From positions 1-64,000 of the forward strand of contig NZ_PNCI01000019.1 in the NCBI RefSeq assembly GCF_005887095.1: 64,000 bases of DNA, given 5' to 3'. Each line of letters begins with the position of its first letter. Position 1 is the first letter of the stretch. Shown piece after piece: positions 55,556 to 64,000 of this stretch. A model generated the notes under the pieces. The model was not told the origin of the DNA. It did no database searches and worked only from the letters and a program-made list of their open reading frames with translations. The position numbers and the translations under genes were made by a program. The stretch is from Pseudoalteromonas rubra (lineage in GTDB: Bacteria; Pseudomonadota; Gammaproteobacteria; Enterobacterales; Alteromonadaceae).

Positions 55556-58066
55556 ATGTGGTTAAGCGTGATACGCGTAATAGCCGTTTTGTTGACTGTC
55601 ATGGCTGTTCTGATGCTGGGTAGCGCAGCGCAATCCAGTGAGCCTTCAGAAGGCCCTCAGGCGCCGATGTCACTTAGAGTATACAGTGATGCGACCAATC
55701 AACTTGGTCTTGCAGAAATTCGTCAGATGACTGAGAGTATGACCTCGGTCGAGCAGAGCATTCGACTGCAGCGAGGTATAGCGACCTGGGTGCGAGTCGA
55801 TATACCTGCAAATCCACATCATGAACAGGTCATCTACACCCAGCCTGTCCAGGGTGTACTCAAGTTTTATCTGGAGCGCTCAGGCAAACTGATTCAGTAT
55901 ACGCTAATTGCCCCAACAAAAGAGCTGGCATCGTCTGCCCAGGCGGTGTTACCCCATGTAAAGATACCCAGAGACATGCAACCCGCCCAGCTCTATATTC
56001 AGGCTCAGGGTGCTTACCCGCAATGGTTATCAGTGGTGGCTGTGCACGAAGCTGAATTTGTACAGTTGCTTAGTCACAAGGTGTTTTTGTTTGGTGTTGA
56101 AACGGGTGGCATCTATTTTGTTGCCTTTTTTCTGATGCTCATGGCTGTGTCTCAATTCCGACCCGGACTATTGGCTCTGGCTGCTTATGTACTGCTGGTT
56201 GCGGTTATCAGCGGCGCGGTGAGTGGCGTGAATGTGCTGTTCTTTCCCAGCGCGCTCAGTGGTGCCATGGCAACCTATAGCAGCCAGTTATTTTTACTCT
56301 CTCTTGCCTGCGTACTGTGCTTTTTTCACTATTTTGCAGTGGAGAAGCGATTAAATGAACAACACGGATACTACCTGTGGCGACTATTATGGGGTTTGCT
56401 GTTGGTCGTCTGTATCAGTGCGCCATTACACACTGGTTATCAACTGTTGTTCCAGGTGATGGCTGGGTTGGTTGTTACAGCTTATGTGACTTATTTACTC
56501 TGTTTGCAACCCGCTCAGTATCAATATGAAGCGCGCTTATTGGTGCTCGCTTTTCTACCAGCCTTGGTATTGGTTGTGATCTTAATGCTGGGGCAACTGG
56601 GCGTGATAGCACTTTCTCACTACTTTTTATTAAGTCATGCTTTACTGACGGGGCATGTATTGTTGCTGGCCTACTACGTATATTGGCATGAACGGCAAAA
56701 GAAGCTGCTGCTACTTCAGTATGCAAACCATGACAAAGAAACCGGGCTGCCCAACCGTCACATGCTGCAAAAGGCGCTGGACGGGTTGCAAAGTACACAT
56801 CAGCATCACACATTAGTGATGTTTCGGCCTAAAGTGTTGAGCGTAATTCGGTTAAATATGGGGTGGGATTACGCAGCGATACAGTTGAAGTCGTTGCTAA
56901 AAAAAGTTCAGACTCAACTCGATACCTATGGCAGAGTGACGGTTGCCGCAGAGCCAAATAGTCGCACTGAGATTTATCGGCTGGATGATACGCTGTTTGC
57001 CATTGTTTTGCGTGGTAAGTTGGAGTTGAGTCAGGTTGAGCAGTATGCATGCTTGTTGGCGTCAATTTTTGAAGAAGGGGTTAGTTTTAAGGGAGAACTG
57101 TTGGTTGATCAGTTGGAAATTGGTGTTGCCAGCAACCCCGTTCATGCTCAAACGACAGAGGCTTTGATGCAACGCGCATTACAGGCGATATCGACACGTC
57201 CCCTGGGAACGCAAAAGTGGCAATTATTCGATCATAACGACTCTTTGTATCTGGAGCGGCGAATAAAAGTCGCTTCTTCTTTAAAATATGCCGTAGCACA
57301 GAACCAGTTTTCTCTCTATTTTCAGCCTCAGGTTAAGCTGCAACAGGGTGAAGTGTTTGGCGCAGAAGTCTTGCTGCGTTGGCACCACCCTGAGTTGGGG
57401 GTGATCCCGCCAGATGAGTTTATTCCTATCGCTGAATCGTCAGGCATGATCCCCGAAATCACAGACTGGGTTGTAGAGCAGGCATTGATCGCACAAGCGG
57501 AACTGTGTCGTGTTTATCCGCAGCATGTCCTGTCACTGAATGTCTCCGGGAAAGACATTGGCAGAAAGGACCTTGCTGTGCAACTGATCACTCTGATCAG
57601 TCAGCTGAACCTGGCTCCCTCGCAGCTGATGCTAGAAATCACCGAATCTGTCACTTTGGCAAATGAGGTTGATCTTAACGAAATCATTGATGGCTTCAAA
57701 AGGCTGGGTGTCAAAATGGCCATTGACGACTTTGGCACGGGTTATTCATCACTTGCATACTTGAGTCAGTTGGGGGTTGATGAAATCAAAATTGATAAGA
57801 GTTTTGTCATGAACATTGCCAGCTCAGCAACCAACCAGACGATTTGTAAGGCCACCTGTGATATGGCGCATAACCTGGGCTCTCAAGTTGTTGCCGAGGG
57901 GGTTGAAAACGTCCAATGCTACCAGATGTTACAAGCTTTTGGCTGTGATATTGGCCAAGGGTTTTACATTTCCAGACCGCTACCGTTTGCAGAGTACCGC
58001 AGCTGGCTGACTGAATTTATTGCATTTGACGATATAACGCAGCACCTAGCATCTGAAAGTAACTAG
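55556..58066 (+). CDS. membrane EAL-domain c-di-GMP phosphodiesterase with degenerate GGDEF
   Basis: This is 836 aa from the ATG at 55556, which has a near-perfect AAGGAGGT site; the frame extends to a TTG at 55520. Order: a signal segment; a periplasmic 7TMR-DISMED2-like beta domain (about 35-170); a block of seven to eight membrane helices (about 175-385, 7TMR-DISM type); a GGDEF-like domain without a GGDEF motif (about 395-560); and an EAL domain (about 565-830). The EAL motif reads EVLLRW; ITESVTL, DDFGTGYSS, EIKIDKSFV and EGVEN are kept, so phosphodiesterase activity is likely. Its end overlaps the opposite LPD1-type gene by 50 bases. Confidence 0.9.
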   Translation: MWLSVIRVIAVLLTVMAVLMLGSAAQSSEPSEGPQAPMSLRVYSDATNQLGLAEIRQMTESMTSVEQSIRLQRGIATWVRVDIPANPHHEQVIYTQPVQGVLKFYLERSGKLIQYTLIAPTKELASSAQAVLPHVKIPRDMQPAQLYIQAQGAYPQWLSVVAVHEAEFVQLLSHKVFLFGVETGGIYFVAFFLMLMAVSQFRPGLLALAAYVLLVAVISGAVSGVNVLFFPSALSGAMATYSSQLFLLSLACVLCFFHYFAVEKRLNEQHGYYLWRLLWGLLLVVCISAPLHTGYQLLFQVMAGLVVTAYVTYLLCLQPAQYQYEARLLVLAFLPALVLVVILMLGQLGVIALSHYFLLSHALLTGHVLLLAYYVYWHERQKKLLLLQYANHDKETGLPNRHMLQKALDGLQSTHQHHTLVMFRPKVLSVIRLNMGWDYAAIQLKSLLKKVQTQLDTYGRVTVAAEPNSRTEIYRLDDTLFAIVLRGKLELSQVEQYACLLASIFEEGVSFKGELLVDQLEIGVASNPVHAQTTEALMQRALQAISTRPLGTQKWQLFDHNDSLYLERRIKVASSLKYAVAQNQFSLYFQPQVKLQQGEVFGAEVLLRWHHPELGVIPPDEFIPIAESSGMIPEITDWVVEQALIAQAELCRVYPQHVLSLNVSGKDIGRKDLAVQLITLISQLNLAPSQLMLEITESVTLANEVDLNEIIDGFKRLGVKMAIDDFGTGYSSLAYLSQLGVDEIKIDKSFVMNIASSATNQTICKATCDMAHNLGSQVVAEGVENVQCYQMLQAFGCDIGQGFYISRPLPFAEYRSWLTEFIAFDDITQHLASESN

Positions 58067-58853
58067 AGGTGGCAAGGCATGTTTCAGCCGCAATGGTTTC
58101 GTCTGGAAAGCCGCCAAGACGTTCCAGCTCAGAGCCAAGCACATCGTCTACCAAAAAGGCATTACGGATATGAATATCATTGGCTATAACCCATTCAAAC
58201 GCCCGGGCTGTTAACTCTTGTGGTCGCGCGTAGTACTGGGCTGCGCGTGCTTTGTCTAACAACGCAGCATGCTTAAAGTAGTCGCTGGGTTCAAGGCCTT
58301 GGCTATCCAGTAGCAGAAGGCGAAACAGCGCATCAAGCTGCTGATTAAGCGGGTGTGTCAGGTTCGGTGTATGAGTAAGCCAAAGTGCTGATGCAAAGTC
58401 ATGTGCGCGTACTTTGTTGAACATATGCTTAGCAATATAGTGATCAAACGCGTGCCACCATTCATGCGCCAGCGCGCCGCCACCGGCGTTTTTCGCCAGC
58501 GCCAGCGTCCGCTGATTGCTGTCATAATGTGCCTGAACGCCAGCCTGCCCACCGCTACCAAATGCGAGATTCAGTGTGCCTCGCAGACCGATTGCGACGG
58601 GGGGAATTGACAAAATCTGGGTCAGATCGGCCAGTGCATCGTAAACTAGGTTAGCGGCTATATGTTGTTCTTGTTTGTCGACCCAGGCACCTAATGTTAT
58701 GGTTTTAAAGCCAAAGGTTGTCTTAATTTCGTCAAAACTGGCTTGATCGCCGAAGCGATAATCTGGCCCCTGACGGTAAAACCGACGCTTCAATCGATTA
58801 CGAGAAGGGCTATTGGGCCGCTTATTCGTCACGTAAATACCTTTGTTTGACAT
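58017..58853 (-). CDS. CLCA_X/LPD1-type protein with a HEWWH zincin motif
   Basis: This is a 278-aa protein with a basic N-terminus and no signal peptide. IGLRGTLNLAFGSGGQAGVQAHY followed by ALAHEWWHAFDHYI (His130, Glu131, His134) is the pattern of the LPD1 domain and of CLCA_X proteins, which resemble zinc metalloproteases. LPD1 is usually part of large phage or plasmid polyvalent proteins; here it stands alone in the chromosome. Activity is unproved. Its start lies inside the DTW gene (32-base overlap), and its end overlaps the EAL gene tail-to-tail. Confidence 0.75.
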   Translation of the reverse strand: MSNKGIYVTNKRPNSPSRNRLKRRFYRQGPDYRFGDQASFDEIKTTFGFKTITLGAWVDKQEQHIAANLVYDALADLTQILSIPPVAIGLRGTLNLAFGSGGQAGVQAHYDSNQRTLALAKNAGGGALAHEWWHAFDHYIAKHMFNKVRAHDFASALWLTHTPNLTHPLNQQLDALFRLLLLDSQGLEPSDYFKHAALLDKARAAQYYARPQELTARAFEWVIANDIHIRNAFLVDDVLGSELERLGGFPDETIAAETCLATSSYFQMLGAALYRQMQ

Positions 58854-59430
58854 GTTCAGGCATGAGCCGGGTCTGCTGCTCTATCATGCCTGCCAAAGCG
58901 CGATATAAAGGTTCAGGTGAAGCTGCTTCATACAGGTGTAAAAAATGGGCTGTTGCTTCAAGCGTCGACAGACTAAATGCTTGTTCGGCTTTGCGAATGT
59001 GGTACTGATTTTTGGGCAAGTTTGTAAATGAGACATGGGGAAGGCCCATCAACCAAGGGTTGAGCATGAGCATTTTGTGGACTTTTTTCCAGGTTCCATC
59101 CAACACGACTAAGGTTTCAATGACTGGCCGATTTACTTTTTCTGTGGGCGCTGAAAGTGCTGCGGCGCTCTCTGAAGGGTACAGTAGTGCGCACCGACTT
59201 GTGTGAAGTTGTTCACGCACTTGTGCAAAATCTGTTTCCGACTCACCAACGACGACTTCAATGTTGCTAAGTTGCAATGATAATAAGCGAACCGTATTCT
59301 TAGCCACTTTGACTTCACTGGGGTGTTGCAATACCACTATCTTACAGTGATTTTTGAGTGGCTCGCCAAGGAAATTGCAGACGCAAGTCTGTTCAGGGAA
59401 GTGGCAGTGATTGCAAAGTGTTCGTTTCAT
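58822..59430 (-). CDS. DTW-domain tRNA-uridine aminocarboxypropyltransferase (TapT-like)
   Basis: This is a 202-aa protein. CNHCHFPEQTCVCN at the start is the zinc-binding Cys cluster, VVLQHPSEVKVAKNT follows, and VVLDGTWKKVHKM holds the D-x-T-W motif that names the family (here Asp-Gly-Thr-Trp). E. coli TapT adds the 3-amino-3-carboxypropyl group from SAM to uridine 47 of tRNA. It shares 32 bases with the LPD1-type gene downstream, so the two are probably co-translated. Confidence 0.88.
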   Translation of the reverse strand: MKRTLCNHCHFPEQTCVCNFLGEPLKNHCKIVVLQHPSEVKVAKNTVRLLSLQLSNIEVVVGESETDFAQVREQLHTSRCALLYPSESAAALSAPTEKVNRPVIETLVVLDGTWKKVHKMLMLNPWLMGLPHVSFTNLPKNQYHIRKAEQAFSLSTLEATAHFLHLYEAASPEPLYRALAGMIEQQTRLMPEHVKQRYLRDE

Positions 59431-59557
59431 CGCATTATTTTACTGTTTTTTCTGCTGTAGATCATATCATAGTTTGCAGTTTGGGGCCCTCTTAGCTAGC
59501 ATTAACCTAAAGAGAGGCTGTTGGTGGGTTTGTTAGCCAGATAGTGAAAGGACTAAT

Positions 59558-59902
59558 ATGAACGTAATAATAGATGAAGCTTGCCTGGATACGATGCAGT
59601 CCCTGTTAGGTGAGCAATTTTCAGATACTTTAGTGTTTTGCATCAGTGAATTCGAGCGCTTAGAGCGTGAAGTCAGAGAGTCTTTACCTGTAGATCTTGA
59701 AGCTGCCACACGCAATGCACATAGCTTAAAATCCAATGCTGCGCAGTTTGGGGCAATGAGCTTGTCAGACAGTGCCCGTGAGGTCGAAATGCTGCTTTTG
59801 CAGGGGGATGTGAATTCGGCCAAAGAGGCACTTGGCAGTTTGTCACAACAAGTGATTGGTTCTACCACTAAGCTGCAACAGTGGTTGATGGCAAACGCAT
59901 AA
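59558..59902 (+). CDS. HPt-domain phosphotransfer protein
   Basis: This is a 114-aa all-helical protein with AAGGA before the ATG. RNAHSLKSNAAQFGAMSLSD carries the phosphorylatable His of an HPt domain. It has no other domain, so it would pass phosphate between a hybrid kinase and a regulator. No partner is adjacent. Confidence 0.85.
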   Translation: MNVIIDEACLDTMQSLLGEQFSDTLVFCISEFERLEREVRESLPVDLEAATRNAHSLKSNAAQFGAMSLSDSAREVEMLLLQGDVNSAKEALGSLSQQVIGSTTKLQQWLMANA

Positions 59903-60099
59903 GTATAGTCGCTATCGGCATCACATAATCTGACAGCTCAGGGGCTTATTTGAGCTGTTTTCTCTTTGTTATCTCCCATCAATAGTGTCTGCGAGCCGAG
60001 TCTGCTCGTCGTCTTACTTCCCTTTTAAAACTCTGTATTGAATATGCTTTTCTTCCTGTCAGCAGGGCGCTATTCTAGTAGTCTGAATGGGGAGAAATA

Positions 60100-61317
60100 A
60101 TGATAAAAATTACTAAAAGCAGCAAACTCAATGGGGTATGTTACGACATTCGTGGGCCCGTATTGTCACAGGCAAAGAAAATGGAAGACGAGGGCACTAA
60201 AGTCCTCAAACTGAACATCGGCAATCCGGCGGCATTTGGTTTCGATATGCCCGAAGATATGCACCGTGACATCATTCGCAATTTGTCAGATGCTCAGGGC
60301 TATTGTGATTCCAAAGGGCTGTATTCCGCCCGGGTTGCCGTATATCAGCACTATCAGCAGAAAAGCCTGCCAAACATAAGTGTAGATAACATATTTATCG
60401 GCAACGGGGTGAGTGAGCTCATCCAGATGGTGACGCAGGCATTGTTAAACGAGGGCGATGAGGTATTGATACCAGCACCTGATTACCCTTTGTGGACTGC
60501 GTCTGTTAAGTTATCAGGCGGCAAACCTGTGCACTATTTATGTGATGAAGCCGCTGACTGGTTTCCTGATCTGGCTGATATTCGGGCCAAAATTACACCT
60601 AAAACACGCGCTCTGGTATTAATCAATCCAAACAATCCAACTGGTGCTGTTTACAGCAAAGCGCTCCTTGAGGGGCTTATTGATATTGCCAGAGAGCACA
60701 ACCTGTTGCTGCTCAGTGATGAAATCTATGAAAGGATCCTCTACGACGGTGCCGTGCACTGGTCTATTGCATCTTTGTGTGATGATTTGCCTGTGATCAC
60801 CTTTAATGGTCTGGCGAAGACATATCGGGCAGCCGGTTTGCGGATGGGGTGGATGGTACTGAGTGGAAAAGTGTCAGCGATGAAGGACTTGATAGATGGT
60901 CTCAATATACTGGCATCGATGCGCTTGTGTGCCAACGTGCCTGCGCAATTTGCGATCCAGCAGGCATTGGGTGGAGTACAGTCGATAGACGCATTGATCC
61001 AACCCGGCGGGCGCTTGTACGAGCAGCGTCAGATTGCTTGGCAAGGGTTAAATGATATTCAGGGCGTGTCCTGTGTTAAGCCTATGGGAGCACTATATGC
61101 TTTCGCTAAAATAGATACGCAACATTTTAATGTGAAAAATGATGAACGAATGATGCTGGATCTGTTGCGCGAAGAGAAAATATTGCTTGTGCATGGCAGG
61201 GCATTTAACTGGCCACAGCCGGATCATTTCCGGTTGGTATTCTTACCGCATATGGATGAGCTGGAGCCTGCCATGGCCAGGATGCAGCGATTTTTCGCAC
61301 ATTATCGCCAGCAATAG
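60100..61317 (+). CDS. alaA: glutamate-pyruvate aminotransferase AlaA
   Basis: This is a 405-aa fold-type I PLP enzyme, exactly the length of E. coli AlaA. KLNIGNPAAFGFDMPEDM, YCDSKGLYSAR, LINPNNPTGAVYS and LLLLSDEIYERILYDG are present, FNGLAKTYRAAGLRMGW holds the PLP Lys, and HFRLVFLPH the carboxylate-binding Arg. It makes alanine from pyruvate. GGGGAG precedes the ATG. It converges with the M15 peptidase gene. Confidence 0.95.
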   Translation: MIKITKSSKLNGVCYDIRGPVLSQAKKMEDEGTKVLKLNIGNPAAFGFDMPEDMHRDIIRNLSDAQGYCDSKGLYSARVAVYQHYQQKSLPNISVDNIFIGNGVSELIQMVTQALLNEGDEVLIPAPDYPLWTASVKLSGGKPVHYLCDEAADWFPDLADIRAKITPKTRALVLINPNNPTGAVYSKALLEGLIDIAREHNLLLLSDEIYERILYDGAVHWSIASLCDDLPVITFNGLAKTYRAAGLRMGWMVLSGKVSAMKDLIDGLNILASMRLCANVPAQFAIQQALGGVQSIDALIQPGGRLYEQRQIAWQGLNDIQGVSCVKPMGALYAFAKIDTQHFNVKNDERMMLDLLREEKILLVHGRAFNWPQPDHFRLVFLPHMDELEPAMARMQRFFAHYRQQ

Positions 61318-61335
61318 GAATTTCCTGTCGCTACG

Positions 61336-63495
<2,160 letters not shown>

Positions 63496-63499
<4 letters not shown>

Positions 63500-63999
63500 A
63501 AATTGCATGCCCTGGCTAATGTGATTAGCGGATCTTTGCCCGCAGTGACTTGATTTAAAGGATAATAACACGGTCCCAGCTTGTCTGCATTGAGCAGTAT
63601 TAAGGTGCCCAGAATATCGACGTCGCTCGGTACATCGAAATAACACAAAATATCGCCCTTCGCGACCTGCTTTTTGCCATAGCTGTGTTGAATAAGGTGC
63701 TCTGTTTTTCGATATTCTGTCGGCAGCAACAGGTGCAGGAGTATCAGCAAACCAGTCTTGGTTCTGAGTACAAACTCGCAGCCCTGTTGACTGATTTTTT
63801 CAACTTTTGCCGGACAGGGGGCTAACACCATCGCTGCATTGAGCTTGACACAGACGCCCGGGCCTAGCATGCCGCTGGCAAATAAAGGCTCTGGGTGATG
63901 ACTGAGTGGATGTACTTTGCCTGTAAAGGGACTGGCAATGTGCATGATCGGATTGGCAATTTGCGCAATAGGTGCGTAATTAATCTGCTGTGATAAATG
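63496..63999 (-). CDS. PTS EIIA-glucose-like protein, start beyond window
   Basis: The frame is open from the stop codon at 63496 to the window edge; a possible ATG lies at 63945 (149 aa), but the codons before it (about 18) are also readable, so the true start may lie outside. HIASPFTGKVHPLSHHPEPLFASGMLGPGVCVKL marks the EIIA-Glc (crr) fold in two parts, and LLILLHLLLP keeps the His that is phosphorylated in EIIA. At the place of the second active-site His (EIIA-Glc His75) the protein has Cys (QQGCEFVLR). It heads the operon with the ArsC-like gene, dapE and the M15 gene. A regulatory rather than sugar-transport role is a guess. Confidence 0.75.
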
Positions 64000-64000
64000 C

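Noticed and set aside
63500..63646. N-terminal extension of the ArsC-like gene
   Set aside because: The extra 49 codons overlap the EIIA-like gene in another frame, have no homology to the family, and the ATGA overlap at 63496-63499 supports the short form.

Overview
The window looks like a chromosomal segment of a marine gammaproteobacterium of the order Alteromonadales, most probably Pseudoalteromonas. This rests on protein similarity that I recognise in HtpG, RecR, MetG, HrpA, Dcd, Tmk/HolB/PilZ/TatD, AlaA and DapE. The abundance of TonB-dependent receptors and the SapC / flavin-halogenase-like / TonB-receptor gene set also fit. No rRNA, tRNA or CRISPR array was recognised.

Left accessory region (1-12,400). 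A truncated IS110-family transposase runs off the left edge, followed by a DUF2306-type membrane protein. A minus-strand block from 11,655 down to 1,723 then forms what I read as a peptide natural-product (RiPP) locus. Its probable order of transcription is: a 66-aa orphan small protein; a 965-aa enzyme whose N-terminal third is an OphMA-like (borosin-type) peptide backbone N-methyltransferase fused to helical and four beta-type repeat domains; a 94-aa precursor candidate whose C-terminal half is an alternating Asp-Val/Asp-Ile tract; a perfect hairpin; a 2-oxoglutarate/Fe(II) oxygenase; a radical SAM protein with a SPASM-like cysteine tail; a 609-aa protein with a DUF4213/DUF364-like C-terminus; and an outer-membrane TonB-dependent receptor. 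Together these suggest a backbone-modified, Asp-rich peptide that may bind metal and be taken up again. This is the most unusual feature of the window. A PagL-type lipid A deacylase gene lies upstream of the block.

Housekeeping and catabolic region (12,600-26,700). It holds an MlaC-like protein, recR, htpG with a sigma32-like promoter, and a Cys-rich secreted protein. A receptor gene follows, preceded by two identical LacI-type (NagR-like) palindromes. After it come two flavin-dependent tryptophan-halogenase-like genes, a DUF6445-type oxygenase, sapC, a secreted isoaspartyl peptidase and a CBS-domain protein. The receptor/halogenase/sapC set is probably tied to chitin-oligosaccharide or other glycan use.

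Central region (26,900-45,300). It contains hrpA, a lone receiver protein, a PilZ protein, a BaeS/BaeR-like two-component pair, a glycerate-kinase-like gene, a small MITE-like element, a secreted cupin and a DUF6765 protein. The conserved tmk-holB-pilZ-tatD run follows, then a PhoD-like phosphoesterase and a large beta-propeller sensor kinase.

Right region (45,600-64,000). A Fur-box-associated iron operon (small membrane protein, PepSY protein, small membrane protein) is followed by a Fur-box-preceded TonB receptor. Next come a GNAT remnant, a NADAR protein, metG divergent from mrp-dcd, a degenerate GGDEF-EAL protein, an LPD1/HEWWH protein, a DTW tRNA-modification enzyme, an HPt protein and alaA. 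Last is a minus-strand operon with 4-bp overlaps (EIIA-like, ArsC/Spx-like, dapE, M15 peptidase), whose first gene runs off the right edge.
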